Shown here piece after piece: positions 16,591 to 26,761 of a stretch of 64,000 nucleotides of DNA (positions within the stretch are counted from its first letter, which is position 1; the number at the start of each line of letters is the position of its first letter). The notes beneath the pieces were generated by a model. The model was given only the letters and a program-made list of their open reading frames with translations. It was not told where the DNA came from and ran no database searches. Source of the DNA: Pseudomonas shahriarae (lineage in GTDB: Bacteria; Pseudomonadota; Gammaproteobacteria; Pseudomonadales; Pseudomonadaceae). Both the position numbers and the translations under genes were made by a program. The stretch lies in NCBI RefSeq assembly GCF_014268455.2, contig NZ_CP077085.1, forward strand, positions 1,488,001 to 1,552,000. The letters are read 5' to 3'.

Positions 16591-17790
16591 TCAACGACGA
16601 CGCTGGATGAAGTTGCGCATCCGTTCGGCGGCTTCAACACATTCGGTCAATGGCGCAACCAATGCCAGGCGCACCCGTCCGGCCCCTGGATTGAAGCCAT
16701 CCACTTCCCGCGACAGGTACGAGCCCGGCACCACGGTCACATGTTCTTCCGCGAACAAATCGCGGCAGAACGCGGCATCGTCGCCCTCGACGTTCGGCCA
16801 TAGGTAGAAGCCCCCATCGGGGTTTTGCACGTCGAGTACCGGCTTGAGAATCGCCAATACGGCGTCGAATTTTTCCCGATACAGGTCACGATTGGCCTGT
16901 ACATGAGCCTCGTCCTGCCACGCGGCGATGCTTGCCAGCTGGGTTTGCACCGGCATCGCGCAGCCGTGGTAAGTGCGGTACAGCAGGAAGGCCTTGAGGA
17001 TTTCCGCATCTCCGGCCACAAACCCCGAGCGCAGGCCCGGCAGGTTGGAGCGCTTGGACAGGCTATGGAACACCACGCAGCGCTTGAAGTCCTGGCGGCC
17101 CAGCTCGACGCAGGCGCTGAGCAGGCCTGGCGGCGGAGTTTGCTCGTCGAAGTACAGCTCGCTGTAGCACTCGTCGGCGGCGATCACGAAGTCGTACTGG
17201 TCGGCCAGGGCAATCAGTTTTTTCAGGGTGTCGACCGGGATCAGTGCGCCGGTCGGGTTGCCGGGGGAGCACAGGAACAGGATCTGGCAACGTTTCCAGA
17301 TGTCGGCCGAGACCGCGTCGAAATCCGGGTTGAAGCCGTTTTCATCCAGGCACGGCAGGTAGTGCGGCTTGGCGCCGGCGAGGAACGCTGCGCCTTCGTA
17401 GATCTGGTAGAACGGGTTCGGGCTGACCACCAGGGCATCGTCGCCCCGGTTGACCACGGTCTGGGTGAAGGCGAACAGGGCTTCGCGGGTGCCATTGACC
17501 GGCAGGATATTGCGCGCCGGGTCCAGCCAGCCCTTGGGCACGTCGAAGCGCCGCTCGCACCAGGCCCCAATAGCCTCGCGCAACGCGGGGATCCCCAGGG
17601 TAGTGGGGTATACCGCCATCTGATCCAGATTGTTGGCCAGGGCCTGGGCTACAAAATCCGGGGACTTGTGCTTGGGTTCACCAATGGACAGGGCAATCGG
17701 GCGCTTGTCCGGGTTTGGTGTGACGCTGCCCAGCAGGGCACGCAATTTCTCGAACGGGTAGGGTTGCAGTTGGTTCAGAGCGTTGTTCAT
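16591..17790 (-). CDS. dapC: Succinyldiaminopimelate transaminase DapC
   Basis: A 399-residue class I/II PLP aminotransferase that converts N-succinyl-2-amino-6-ketopimelate with glutamate to N-succinyl-LL-diaminopimelate. Start ATG 17790 (MNNALNQLQPYPFEKL) matches DapC; upstream in-frame sequence is REP DNA. The PLP lysine is in SLSKRSNLPGLRSGF, with the substrate-binding SPGNPTGA and final RVRLAL motif arginine. Its clustering with glnD upstream and with dapD/dapE nearby supports DapC over a general aspartate aminotransferase. Confidence 0.93.
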   Translation of the reverse strand: MNNALNQLQPYPFEKLRALLGSVTPNPDKRPIALSIGEPKHKSPDFVAQALANNLDQMAVYPTTLGIPALREAIGAWCERRFDVPKGWLDPARNILPVNGTREALFAFTQTVVNRGDDALVVSPNPFYQIYEGAAFLAGAKPHYLPCLDENGFNPDFDAVSADIWKRCQILFLCSPGNPTGALIPVDTLKKLIALADQYDFVIAADECYSELYFDEQTPPPGLLSACVELGRQDFKRCVVFHSLSKRSNLPGLRSGFVAGDAEILKAFLLYRTYHGCAMPVQTQLASIAAWQDEAHVQANRDLYREKFDAVLAILKPVLDVQNPDGGFYLWPNVEGDDAAFCRDLFAEEHVTVVPGSYLSREVDGFNPGAGRVRLALVAPLTECVEAAERMRNFIQRRR

Positions 17791-17817
17791 CGGGGCCTCT
17801 ATCGTTGAGCGCGGCCC

Positions 17818-17904
17818 TGTGGGAGCTGGCTTGCCTGCGATGGCATCGCCTCGGTGCACCAGATACACCGCGCCGCCCGCATCGCAGGCAAGCCAGCCCC
17901 TACA
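17818..17904. repeat. REP doublet, GCTGGCTTGCC variant
   Basis: Inverted arms TGTGGGAGCTGGCTTGCCTGC (from 17818) and its near-perfect complement ending at 17904. It carries the GAGCTGGCTTGCCTGCGAT core, a different subfamily from the GAGCGGGCTTGCCCGCG repeats at 7.7 and 41.2 kb. It lies between glnD and dapC. Confidence 0.85.
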
Positions 17905-17936
17905 AGGTCCGCGTCCACAGGGAAATTAAATTCAAC

Positions 17937-20639
17937 TCAAATGGTTATTCTGGACAACTCCGCGCCAGGCTCCTGATTCACGCTCAATTGCGCGACGATG
18001 GCGTCCTGCAAGCGGCGGCACAGTTCAGGGTCGGACAGTGGCTGGTTGTCGGCATCGGTAATAAAAAACACGTCTTCGACCCGCTCGCCCAGGGTGGCAA
18101 TCTTGGCGTTCTGCAACGACAGGTCAAACTCCAGGAAAATCCCGCCGATCCGCGCCAGCAGGCCAGGGCGATCGGGGGCGCTGAGCTCGAGTACCGTCAC
18201 CGGGCGCTGGGCATCGTTGTGGATCGTCACCACGGGCGCAAAGGCGAAGTGCTTGAGCTGGCGCGGTACCCGGCGCTGGATGATGGTCGGGTAGTCGTCC
18301 GGGTTGCGCAGGGCCTCGGTCAGGCCCTCGCGGATCTTCTTCACGCGTTCGGGGTTGTCGCCGATGGACTCGCCTTCGGTGTCGAGCACGATATAGGTGT
18401 CGAGGGTGAACTGGCTGCTGGAGGTAATGACCCGCGCGTCATGGATGTTCAGGTTCAGCTGGTCCATCGCGGCCACGGTCACGGCGAAGAAGTCATGCTG
18501 GTCCGGCGCATAGATAAAGATCTGCGTGCCGCCTTCGAACTCGCGCTGGGTGGTTTCCTTGATCAGCACCAATGGGCCGCCGTCGGCCGGCTGCTGCAGG
18601 ATCGCGTCGGTATGCCAGGCCACGTCGCCTGCGGTGTGGCGCAGGAAGTAATCATCCCCCAACTGCGACCAGAGCTGCTCGACATCGTCCGGGTCGTTGC
18701 CGCCGCGCACCAGGATATCCAGGGCCGCGTTCTGGGTGCGGCGGATCTGCTCTTCGCGGTCCACCGGGTTCTCCAGGCCACGGCGCAAGGCGCGCTTGGT
18801 CTCGGTGTAGAGCTGGCGCAACAGACTGGCGCGCCACGAGTTCCACAAGGTCGGGTTGGTGGCGTTGATGTCGGAGACGGTCAGCACGTACAGGTAGTCG
18901 AGACGGGTTTCGTCGCCGACGATCTGCGCAAAGTCATGGATCACCTGCGGGTCGGACAAGTCCTTGCGCTGGGCGGTGGTGGACATCACCAGGTGGTTCT
19001 GCACCAGCCAGACGATCAGGCGGCTGTCCCACTGCGGCAACTGGTGGCGCTGGCAGAAGGCTTCGGCATCCACTGCGCCGATTTCCGAGTGGTCGCCATG
19101 CCGGCCCTTGCCGATATCGTGATACAGGCCGGCCAGGTAGATCAGTTCAGGCTTGGGCAACTTGGCCATTAGCTTACTGGCCAGCGGGAATTTCTCTGAC
19201 ACCTGGGTGTATTGCAGCTTACGCAGGTGTTTGATCAGGTTCAGGGTGTGGGCGTCGACTGTATAGATATGGAACAGGTCGTGTTGCATCTGCCCGACAA
19301 TAAAGCCGAACTCCGGCAGATAGCGCCCGAGGATGCCGTAGCGGTTCATGCGCCGCAGGTTGCGGTGAATGCCGACCTTGCACTTGAACAGCTCGATAAA
19401 CAGGCTGGTGTTGCGGATGTCGTGGCGGAATTCGTCGTCGATCAGGTGACGGTTTTCCCGCAGCAAGCGGATGGTATCGGCGCGCACGCCCTTGATTTCC
19501 GGTTGCTGGGCCATCAGCACGAAGATTTCCAGCATGGCAAACGGCGTGCGTTTGAACACATTGTCGTTACGCGCCTCGATATAGCCATCGTGCAGTTGGA
19601 AGCGGGCGTTGATCGGTTGCGGCGGCGCTTCGTCTTCGGGGGCCAGGATTACTTCTTCGAAGTGCTGGATGATCAGGTCGCTGAGCTGGGCGATGCTCAT
19701 GACCACCCGGTAGTACTGCTGCATGAAGCTTTCGATGCTGGTCTTCGCGTCTTCGCCCTCGAAGCCCAGCAGGGTGGCGATGGAGCGCTGGTGGTCGAAC
19801 AGCAGGCGGTCTTCGGAGCGTCCGGCCAGCATGTGCAGGGCGTAGCGCACCTTCCACAAGAACTCCTGGGACGAGGCCAGCAGGGCGTTTTCGCTCTCCA
19901 CCAAAAAGCCTTCGCCGGCCAGGGCCCGCAGGTTGAGGGTGCCGTACTGGCGACGGGCGACCCACAAAATGGTCTGGATATCCCGCAGCCCGCCGGGCGA
20001 GCCCTTGACGTTGGGTTCCAGGTTGTATTCGGTGTCGTTGTACTTGTGATGCCGGGCTTTCTGCTCGGCGCGCTTGGCCAGGAAGAACTCCTTGCTCGGC
20101 CACATATGCGCGGTGCTGGTGACTTCCAGCATGCGCTGGCGCAGACGCTCGGGGCCGCAGATGGTGCGGCTTTCCATCAGGTTGGTGACCACGGTCAGGT
20201 CGGCGCGGGCCTCTTCGGCGCATTCAGCCACCGAACGCACGCTTTGGCCGACTTCCAGGCCGATATCCCACAACAGCGTCAGAAAACGCTCGATGGAGTC
20301 ACGAAAGATCTCATGGTCGGCGCTGTCCAGCAGGATCAGCAGGTCGATATCGGAGTAGGGGTGCAGTTCGCCACGGCCGTAGCCGCCGACGGCCACCAGG
20401 GCGATGTCGGCGTCCTCGCTCCAATCAAACTGCTCCCAGGCCTTTTGCAGGATGTTATCGACGAACCAGGCACGATCCTCGATCAGCCGGCGAATCTCCC
20501 GGCCGCTGCGAAAGCGCTCGTCGAGCACCTCGCGGGCCTGGCGGATGGCCTTCTTGAAGGCAGCTATGGGGCTGGCCTTCAGCGCCAGTTCCGCCTGGAA
20601 CTGGCCACGGTCGAAGAGTTCTGGATCCACCTGGGGCAT
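17937..20639 (-). CDS. glnD: Bifunctional PII uridylyltransferase / uridylyl-removing enzyme GlnD
   Basis: The primary nitrogen sensor: it uridylylates PII at low glutamine and deuridylylates it at high glutamine. The 900-residue protein has, in order, a nucleotidyltransferase domain (~60-230; [17 protein letters not shown]), a linker, an HD phosphohydrolase domain (~465-590; HTLNLIKHL and [16 protein letters not shown]), and two C-terminal ACT domains (~705-790 and ~815-890; the second contains [18 protein letters not shown]) that bind glutamine. ATG 20639 gives the usual N-terminus. It is 67 bp downstream of map on the same strand. Confidence 0.97.
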   Translation of the reverse strand: MPQVDPELFDRGQFQAELALKASPIAAFKKAIRQAREVLDERFRSGREIRRLIEDRAWFVDNILQKAWEQFDWSEDADIALVAVGGYGRGELHPYSDIDLLILLDSADHEIFRDSIERFLTLLWDIGLEVGQSVRSVAECAEEARADLTVVTNLMESRTICGPERLRQRMLEVTSTAHMWPSKEFFLAKRAEQKARHHKYNDTEYNLEPNVKGSPGGLRDIQTILWVARRQYGTLNLRALAGEGFLVESENALLASSQEFLWKVRYALHMLAGRSEDRLLFDHQRSIATLLGFEGEDAKTSIESFMQQYYRVVMSIAQLSDLIIQHFEEVILAPEDEAPPQPINARFQLHDGYIEARNDNVFKRTPFAMLEIFVLMAQQPEIKGVRADTIRLLRENRHLIDDEFRHDIRNTSLFIELFKCKVGIHRNLRRMNRYGILGRYLPEFGFIVGQMQHDLFHIYTVDAHTLNLIKHLRKLQYTQVSEKFPLASKLMAKLPKPELIYLAGLYHDIGKGRHGDHSEIGAVDAEAFCQRHQLPQWDSRLIVWLVQNHLVMSTTAQRKDLSDPQVIHDFAQIVGDETRLDYLYVLTVSDINATNPTLWNSWRASLLRQLYTETKRALRRGLENPVDREEQIRRTQNAALDILVRGGNDPDDVEQLWSQLGDDYFLRHTAGDVAWHTDAILQQPADGGPLVLIKETTQREFEGGTQIFIYAPDQHDFFAVTVAAMDQLNLNIHDARVITSSSQFTLDTYIVLDTEGESIGDNPERVKKIREGLTEALRNPDDYPTIIQRRVPRQLKHFAFAPVVTIHNDAQRPVTVLELSAPDRPGLLARIGGIFLEFDLSLQNAKIATLGERVEDVFFITDADNQPLSDPELCRRLQDAIVAQLSVNQEPGAELSRITI

Positions 20640-20706
20640 TGATCGGCTTTCCTTTCTATCTAGGTGTAGGTCACAACATTGCTATCTGGAAAGCCCGCTG
20701 CAAGCA

Positions 20707-21489
20707 TCAGGCCGAAACGCGGGGAATCGTGTCGTCGGCGCGCAGGGTGAAGATCTCATAGCCCGTCTCGGTGACCAGCAGGGTATGTTCCCACTGCGCC
20801 GAGAGCTTGCGGTCCTTGGTGATGGCCGTCCAGCCGTCGCCCAGCACCTTGGTGTCGGCCTTGCCCTGGTTGATCATCGGTTCGATGGTAAACGTCATGC
20901 CTGCCTTGAGTTCCATGCCGGTGCCGGCACGGCCGTAGTGCAGGATCTGTGGCTCTTCGTGGAACACTTTACCGATGCCGTGGCCGCAGAACTCACGGAC
21001 TACCGAGAAGCCGTTCTTTTCTGCGTGCTTCTGGATCACTTCTCCGATATCGCCCAGGCGGCAGCCCGGCTTGACCAGCTCGATGGCCTTGTACATGCAT
21101 TCCTGGGTGACCTGGGACAGGCGCTCGGCCCACACCGGCACGTTGCCGACATGGAACATACGGCTGGTGTCGCCGTGATAGCCGTCCTTGATCACGGTGA
21201 CGTCGATGTTCAGCGTGTCACCGTCCTTGAGCGGCTTGTCGCCTGGGATGCCGTGGCAGACCACGTGGTTGATCGAGGTACAGATCGACTTGGGGAAGCC
21301 TTTGTAGTTCAGCGGCGCGGGGATGGCTTTCTGCACGTCGACAATATAGTCATGGCAGATGCGGTCCAGGGCTTCGGTGGTGACGCCGGGCTTGACGTGT
21401 TCGGCAATCATTTCCAGTACGTCGGCCGCCAGTTTGCCGGCAACGCGCATACCTGCGATGTCTTCGGCGGTTTTCAGGGTAACGGTCAT
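20707..21489 (-). CDS. map: Type I methionine aminopeptidase
   Basis: This 260-residue metalloenzyme removes N-terminal Met from nascent proteins. His79 lies in VCHGIPG, and metal ligands Asp96 (LNIDVTV), Asp107 (HGDTSR), His of GHGIGKVFHEEP and the glutamates of FTIEPM are all present. It is divergent from rpsB, the conserved arrangement in many proteobacteria. Confidence 0.97.
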   Translation of the reverse strand: MTVTLKTAEDIAGMRVAGKLAADVLEMIAEHVKPGVTTEALDRICHDYIVDVQKAIPAPLNYKGFPKSICTSINHVVCHGIPGDKPLKDGDTLNIDVTVIKDGYHGDTSRMFHVGNVPVWAERLSQVTQECMYKAIELVKPGCRLGDIGEVIQKHAEKNGFSVVREFCGHGIGKVFHEEPQILHYGRAGTGMELKAGMTFTIEPMINQGKADTKVLGDGWTAITKDRKLSAQWEHTLLVTETGYEIFTLRADDTIPRVSA

Positions 21490-21875
21490 ACAGGCTCTCT
21501 CTAGCGCGACGCGCTGAAATCAATACGGTTTACGGGCGTGCGACAAAAAGGTGCAGCGTTCGCACAAGCCCAAAAAACGCGATTCTAACAGACGCAAGGT
21601 GTAAACCATGAGTGTCTGGCTATCGCTTCTCTCTATAAGGTGTGGGTATTTTCACCCGATTCAATGGCTTGGGTGGCGCTGGCGGCAAGCAAGTGCGATT
21701 GCGGGTTTCGTTTTTGCCGATGCTGTGGTATAAAATGCGCCGCTTTCCGGGGATACCCCGCAAAGCTTAAATCCACACACGTGTCGACACGATGACCTGG
21801 GTGCCGGAGGCCTTGAAGCCGCTGGTTGGTCATTGGGATACGTGGAGGCCAAACCCGACTTATTAAGGAACTATC
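21490..21875. other. map/rpsB divergent intergenic region with rpsB leader
   Basis: This 386-bp gap carries no convincing ORF. It holds an rpsB promoter candidate (21706-21734) and a leader of about 135 nt with potential stems (for example CCGGGGATACCCCGC near 21748-21762). Gammaproteobacterial rpsB leaders bind S2 and repress their own translation, so an equivalent structure is likely here (inference). Confidence 0.55.
21706..21734 (+). promoter_or_regulatory. rpsB-tsf promoter candidate
   Basis: A -10-like TATAAA within GGTATAAAATGCGCC (21729-21734) and a weak -35 TTTCGT 17 bp upstream (21706-21711). The G/C stretch after the -10 resembles growth-rate-controlled promoters. Confidence 0.5.
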
Positions 21876-22616
21876 ATGTCCCAAGTCAACATGCGCGATA
21901 TGCTGAAGGCCGGTGTGCACTTCGGTCACCAGACCCGTTACTGGAACCCGAAAATGGGTAAGTACATTTTCGGCGCGCGTAACAAGATCCACATTATCAA
22001 CCTTGAAAAAACCCTGCCAATGTTCAACGAAGCTCTGACTTTCGTAGAGCGCCTGGCTCAGGGCAAAAACAAGATTCTGTTCGTCGGCACCAAGCGTTCC
22101 GCTGGCAAGATCGTTGCTGAAGAAGCAGCACGTTGCGGTTCGCCGTACGTCGATCACCGCTGGTTGGGCGGCATGCTGACCAACTTCAAAACCATCCGTG
22201 CTTCCATCAAGCGTCTGCGTGACCTTGAAGTGCAAGCCGAAGACGGTACTTTCGCCAAGCTGACCAAGAAAGAAGCGCTGATGCGCTCCCGTGACCTGGA
22301 AAAGCTCGATCGTTCCCTGGGTGGTATCAAGGACATGGGCGGTCTGCCTGACGCACTGTTCGTTATCGACGTTGATCACGAGCGCATCGCGATCACCGAA
22401 GCCAACAAGCTGGGTATCCCGGTTATCGGCGTAGTCGATACCAACAGCAGCCCGGAAGGCGTTGACTACATCATCCCAGGCAACGATGACGCAATCCGCG
22501 CTATCCAGCTGTACATGGGTTCGATGGCTGACGCTGTAATCCGTGGCCGCAACAATGTTGGCGGCGGCACCGTAGAGTTCGCTGCTGAAGAAGCACCGGT
22601 CGCTGCAGCTGAGTAA
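21876..22616 (+). CDS. rpsB: 30S ribosomal protein S2
   Basis: A 246-residue S2 protein, beginning [19 protein letters not shown], with the LINNLKKT-like [15 protein letters not shown] segment, the central coiled-coil region (~100-160) and the conserved [23 protein letters not shown] block broken here for brevity at residues ~167-190. AAGGAAC precedes the ATG. It is followed by a strong hairpin terminator, with tsf starting 193 bp later, so tsf is probably partly expressed by read-through. Confidence 0.98.
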   Translation: MSQVNMRDMLKAGVHFGHQTRYWNPKMGKYIFGARNKIHIINLEKTLPMFNEALTFVERLAQGKNKILFVGTKRSAGKIVAEEAARCGSPYVDHRWLGGMLTNFKTIRASIKRLRDLEVQAEDGTFAKLTKKEALMRSRDLEKLDRSLGGIKDMGGLPDALFVIDVDHERIAITEANKLGIPVIGVVDTNSSPEGVDYIIPGNDDAIRAIQLYMGSMADAVIRGRNNVGGGTVEFAAEEAPVAAAE

Positions 22617-22642
22617 TTGACGCCCTGGCGTTGACTCAGTAA

Positions 22643-22671
22643 GCAAAAAGGGGGCTTGGCCCCCTTTTTGC
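22643..22671 (+). terminator. Strong intrinsic terminator / attenuator after rpsB
   Basis: A perfect 12-bp stem (GCAAAAAGGGGG 22643-22654 / CCCCCTTTTTGC 22660-22671) with loop CTTGG and a T run inside the descending arm. It lies between rpsB and tsf and should reduce tsf relative to rpsB expression. Confidence 0.85.
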
Positions 22672-22809
22672 CACCTCGAAAACCATTTGTGAGCGGCACA
22701 GCTACAGCATCTGTAACGTGCAGCGGTTAACAAGGGTGGTTCGGGAAGAATTGAACGCCCGTACAAGTCGGGTGGAATGGTTGAAAACCTATCCAAGAGG
22801 AATTTGAAA

Positions 22810-23673
22810 ATGGCAGCAATTACTGCAGCGTTGGTTAAAGAACTGCGTGAGCGTACTGGCGAAGGCATGATGGATTGCAAGAAAGCCCTGGAAAAGGCTG
22901 ACGGCGACATCGAAAAAGCCATTGATGACATGCGTGCTTCGGGCGCGATCAAGGCTGCCAAGAAAGCAGGCAACGTCGCTGCTGAAGGCGCTATCGCTCT
23001 GAAGGAAGACGGTAAATCTGCCGTTCTGCTGGAAGTGAACTCGCAGACCGACTTCCTGGCTCTGCAGGACGACTTCAAGGCATTTGTTGCTGCTAGCGTT
23101 GAAAAAGCGTTCGCCGACAAACTGACTGACGCCGCTCCGCTGATCGCCGCTCAAGAAGCTGATCGTCTGGTACTGGTCGGCAAGGTTGGCGAAAACGTCA
23201 ATATCCGTCGTCTGGTGCGCGTTGAAGGTGATGTTGTCGGTGGTTACCTGCACGGCAACAAGATCGGTGTTGCAGTTGTCCTCAAGGGCGGCAACGTTGA
23301 ACTGGCCAAAGACATCGCTATGCACGTAGCGGCCAGCAACCCTGAGTTCCTGCTGCCTTCGGAAGTTTCTGCCGAAGCGATCGAGCGCGAAAAAGCTGTG
23401 TTCCTGCAGCTGAACGAAGAAAAAATCAAAGGCAAGCCAGAAAACATTGTTGAGAACATGGTCAAAGGCCGTATCAGCAAGTTCCTGGCCGAAGCAAGCC
23501 TGGTTGAGCAGGCGTTCGTCAAGAACCCTGAAATCAAGGTTGGCGAGCTGGCCAAGAAAGCCGGTGCTGAAATCGTTTCCTTCACCTACTTCAAAGTAGG
23601 CGACGGCATCGAGAAGCCGGTCGACAACTTCGCTGAAGAAGTTGCTGCCCAGCTGGCTGCCGCTAAGCAATAA
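22810..23673 (+). CDS. tsf: Translation elongation factor Ts
   Basis: This 287-residue guanine nucleotide exchange factor recycles EF-Tu-GDP. ATG 22810 starts MAAITAALVKELRERTGEGM, and AGAGGA lies upstream; an ORF extension to 22777 is not family-like. The UBA-like N-terminal domain with TGEGMMDCKKAL, the LEVNSQTDF core motif and the C-terminal QPFVKNP-like QAFVKNPEIKVGEL segment are visible. Confidence 0.98.
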   Translation: MAAITAALVKELRERTGEGMMDCKKALEKADGDIEKAIDDMRASGAIKAAKKAGNVAAEGAIALKEDGKSAVLLEVNSQTDFLALQDDFKAFVAASVEKAFADKLTDAAPLIAAQEADRLVLVGKVGENVNIRRLVRVEGDVVGGYLHGNKIGVAVVLKGGNVELAKDIAMHVAASNPEFLLPSEVSAEAIEREKAVFLQLNEEKIKGKPENIVENMVKGRISKFLAEASLVEQAFVKNPEIKVGELAKKAGAEIVSFTYFKVGDGIEKPVDNFAEEVAAQLAAAKQ

Positions 23674-23697
23674 GACAGTTTTCAACTGTCGCCCAAG

Positions 23698-23730
23698 AGA
23701 GGCTGCCCGCTCACGCGCGCAGCCTCTTTT
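23698..23730 (+). terminator. Intrinsic terminator after tsf
   Basis: AGAGGCTGC (23698-23706) pairs with GCAGCCTCT (23719-23727), followed by TTT. It separates the rpsB-tsf unit from pyrH. Confidence 0.8.
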
Positions 23731-23884
23731 CAAATGGGATGCTCAATTTTATTTGGCTTCCCTTTGGAACTGGCTTACAAAGCCGTGTTCCGATGGCGCT
23801 GTGACAGCGTCCAGCTAGAGTGAACGCAAGCCGTAAACGGCTCGCCAAGAATTTTTTAAAAATACGCCGCAGGAGAGATTCGCA

Positions 23885-24628
23885 ATGGCTCAGCAGGGCA
23901 GTGGTTATCAGGCTCGCTATAAACGCATTCTACTCAAGCTTAGCGGCGAGGCCCTGATGGGCTCGGAAGAGTTCGGGATCGATCCCAAGGTGCTTGACCG
24001 CATGGCGCTGGAAGTCGGCCAACTGGTCGGTATCGGCGTCCAGGTCGGCTTGGTGATCGGTGGTGGCAACCTGTTCCGTGGCGCCGCGCTCAGTGCTGCT
24101 GGCATGGATCGGGTCACTGGCGACCACATGGGCATGCTGGCCACTGTGATGAACGCCCTGGCCATGCGCGACGCCCTGGAGCGTGCCAACATCTCGGCCA
24201 TCGTGATGTCGGCCATTTCCATGGTGGGTGTGACCGATCATTATGATCGGCGCAAAGCCATGCGCCACCTGAATGCCAAAGAGGTGGTGATTTTTGCCGC
24301 CGGTACCGGCAACCCGTTCTTCACCACCGACTCGGCTGCCTGCCTGCGTGCCATCGAAATTGATGCCGACGTAGTGCTCAAGGCCACCAAGGTCGATGGT
24401 GTCTACACTGCCGATCCATTCAAAGACCCGCATGCCGAGAAGTTCGATCATCTGACTTATGATGAAGTGCTGGATCGCAAGCTGGGTGTGATGGACCTGA
24501 CGGCAATCTGCCTGTGCCGCGACCATAAGATGCCGCTGCGCGTATTTAACATGAACAAGCCCGGCGCCCTGCTGAATATCGTACACGGCGGCGCAGAAGG
24601 GACTCTGATCGAGGAAGGCCAACAATGA
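23885..24628 (+). CDS. pyrH: UMP kinase PyrH
   Basis: The hexameric bacterial UMP kinase (247 residues) makes UDP from UMP and ATP. The N-terminal [14 protein letters not shown], the GGGNLFRG phosphate loop, the GVTDHYDRR segment and the [16 protein letters not shown] block are characteristic. AGGAGAG precedes the start. The stop overlaps frr by 4 nt (ATGA). It opens the pyrH-frr-uppS-cdsA-dxr-rseP run. Confidence 0.98.
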   Translation: MAQQGSGYQARYKRILLKLSGEALMGSEEFGIDPKVLDRMALEVGQLVGIGVQVGLVIGGGNLFRGAALSAAGMDRVTGDHMGMLATVMNALAMRDALERANISAIVMSAISMVGVTDHYDRRKAMRHLNAKEVVIFAAGTGNPFFTTDSAACLRAIEIDADVVLKATKVDGVYTADPFKDPHAEKFDHLTYDEVLDRKLGVMDLTAICLCRDHKMPLRVFNMNKPGALLNIVHGGAEGTLIEEGQQ

Positions 24629-25182
24629 TCAATGAAATCAAGAAAGACGCCCAAGCGCGTATGCAAAAATCCCTGGAGTCTCTGAACCACGCGTTTGGCC
24701 AGATTCGTACCGGCAAGGCCCACCCAAGCATCCTGGGCAGCGTGATGGTGCCTTACTACGGCTCCGACACCCCGCTGAGCGGCGTGGCCAACGTGACCGT
24801 AAAAGACTCGCGCACCCTGCAGGTCGTGGCCTTCGAGCGCAACATGCTCGCTGCTGTCGACAAGGCTATCCAGAGCGCTGGCCTGAACCTCAACCCGACC
24901 AACCTGGGTGAGTTGCTGCTGATCTCCATGCCGGCCCTGACCGAAGAAACCCGCAAGGGCTTCACCAAGCAGGCGCGCAGCGCAGCTGAAGATGCTCGCG
25001 TTGCCGTGCGCAACATCCGTCGCGATGCCTTGGGTGACCTGAAGAAACTGGTCAAGGACAAAGAAATCAGCGAAGACGAAGAACGTCGTGCCATCGCCGA
25101 TATCGATAAGTTGACCAAGGAATCCGAGGCCCTGATCACCAAGGCCACGGAAGAGAAAGAAAAGGACCTGATGGCCGTATAA
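24625..25182 (+). CDS. frr: Ribosome recycling factor
   Basis: A 185-residue factor that, with EF-G, splits post-termination ribosomes. It has the standard RRF length, the early [10 protein letters not shown] motif, the [14 protein letters not shown] insert and the two long helices ending in EKEKDLMAV. It overlaps pyrH by 4 nt. Confidence 0.98.
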   Translation: MINEIKKDAQARMQKSLESLNHAFGQIRTGKAHPSILGSVMVPYYGSDTPLSGVANVTVKDSRTLQVVAFERNMLAAVDKAIQSAGLNLNPTNLGELLLISMPALTEETRKGFTKQARSAAEDARVAVRNIRRDALGDLKKLVKDKEISEDEERRAIADIDKLTKESEALITKATEEKEKDLMAV

Positions 25183-25199
25183 GGGGTCAGGACGCCTTC

Positions 25200-25955
25200 A
25201 TGGAAAAGACCAAGCAGACTGTGCCCTCTGTGGTGCCGCGCCATGTCGCGATCATCATGGATGGGAATAATCGCTGGGCGAAAAAACGCTTTATGCCGGG
25301 TGTCGCCGGGCATAAAGCGGGTGTCGATGCGGTACGGGCCGTGATCGAGGTGTGTGCCGAGGCCAAGGTCGAGGTGTTGACCTTGTTTGCCTTCTCCAGT
25401 GAAAACTGGCAGCGCCCGGCCGAAGAGGTCAGCGCCTTGATGGACCTGTTCTTCAAGGCCTTGCGTCGTGAGGCCAAGCGTCTGAACGACAACAACATCA
25501 GCCTGCGTATCATCGGCGATCGCTCGCGGTTCCATCCGGAACTGCAGACGGCCATGCGTGAGGCCGAGGCTATCACTGCTGGCAGCAACCGCTTCGTCCT
25601 GCAAATCGCCGCCAACTATGGCGGGCAGTGGGACATTGCTCAGGCCGCCCAGCGCCTGGCGCGTGAAGTGCAGGCCGGTCATCTGCGGCCGGAAGACATC
25701 ACGCCCGAGTTGTTGCAAACCTGTCTGGTGACCGGCGACCTGCCGTTGCCGGACCTGTGCATCCGTACCGGTGGCGAGCACCGCATCAGCAACTTCCTGT
25801 TGTGGCAGTTGGCCTATACCGAATTGTACTTCTCCGACCTGTTCTGGCCGGACTTCAAACACGATGCCATGCGTAATGCGCTGGCCGATTTCGCTTCCCG
25901 TCAGCGTCGCTTCGGTAAAACGAGCGAGCAGATCGAAGCTGGAGCCCGGGTTTAA
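25200..25955 (+). CDS. uppS: Undecaprenyl diphosphate synthase
   Basis: A 251-residue cis-prenyltransferase that condenses isopentenyl units to the C55 lipid carrier for peptidoglycan and LPS. Catalytic Asp21 lies in IIMDGNNRWAKKR, followed by GHKAGVDAVR, LTLFAFSSENW and the C-terminal IRTGGEHRISNFLLWQ motif. It starts 17 bp after frr; the stop codon overlaps the cdsA start by one base. Confidence 0.97.
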   Translation: MEKTKQTVPSVVPRHVAIIMDGNNRWAKKRFMPGVAGHKAGVDAVRAVIEVCAEAKVEVLTLFAFSSENWQRPAEEVSALMDLFFKALRREAKRLNDNNISLRIIGDRSRFHPELQTAMREAEAITAGSNRFVLQIAANYGGQWDIAQAAQRLAREVQAGHLRPEDITPELLQTCLVTGDLPLPDLCIRTGGEHRISNFLLWQLAYTELYFSDLFWPDFKHDAMRNALADFASRQRRFGKTSEQIEAGARV

Positions 25956-26761
25956 TGCTTAAACAACGAATCATCACGGCACTGATCCTGCTGCCGATCG
26001 CCCTGTGCGGGTTTTTCCTGCTCGAAGGCGCAGGCTTTGCGCTGTTCATTGGTTTGGTCGTGACCCTGGGCGCCTGGGAATGGGCGCGCCTGGCAGGGTT
26101 TGCCGAACAACTGCCGCGGGTGGTGTACGCCGCCGTTGTCGCGTTGTTGCTGTTCCTGATGTACATCCTGCCGGATGTCGCACCCTGGGTGCTCGGGGCA
26201 GCGGTGCTGTGGTGGGCGTTGGCGACATTCCTCGTATTGACCTATCCGCGGACCAGCAGCAAGTGGTCCAGCGTCGCCTGCAAGCTGGTGATCGGCCTGC
26301 TGATCCTGCTGCCGGCCTGGCAGGGCCTGGTCTATATCAAGCATATGGCCCTGGGCAACTGGTTGATCATGGCGGTGATGGTCCTGGTCTGGGGCGCGGA
26401 TATCGGTGCGTACTTCTCCGGCCGTGCCTTTGGCAAGCGTAAGCTGGCCCCGGCGGTCAGCCCCGGCAAGAGCTGGGAAGGGGTATACGGCGGACTGGCC
26501 TTGACGTTGTTGATTACCCTGGTTGTTGGCGTTATGCGTGATTGGGGGGGCAAACAAATCCTCCTGGCCCTGATGGGCGCGGCGGTGGTCGTACTGATCT
26601 CGGTGGTCGGCGACCTGACCGAAAGCATGTTCAAGCGCCAGGCGGGCATCAAGGACAGCAGTAACCTGCTGCCGGGCCATGGCGGTGTGCTGGACCGCAT
26701 CGACAGCCTGACGGCGGCGATCCCAGTGTTTGCCGTATTGTTGTGGATGGCCGCTTCGTGA
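25955..26761 (+). CDS. cdsA: Phosphatidate cytidylyltransferase CdsA
   Basis: A 268-residue polytopic inner-membrane enzyme that makes CDP-diacylglycerol from phosphatidate and CTP. Seven or eight hydrophobic helices precede the [12 protein letters not shown] motif, and the C-terminal [19 protein letters not shown] - DRIDS signature is complete. It overlaps uppS and dxr, indicating tight coupling. Confidence 0.97.
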   Translation: MLKQRIITALILLPIALCGFFLLEGAGFALFIGLVVTLGAWEWARLAGFAEQLPRVVYAAVVALLLFLMYILPDVAPWVLGAAVLWWALATFLVLTYPRTSSKWSSVACKLVIGLLILLPAWQGLVYIKHMALGNWLIMAVMVLVWGADIGAYFSGRAFGKRKLAPAVSPGKSWEGVYGGLALTLLITLVVGVMRDWGGKQILLALMGAAVVVLISVVGDLTESMFKRQAGIKDSSNLLPGHGGVLDRIDSLTAAIPVFAVLLWMAAS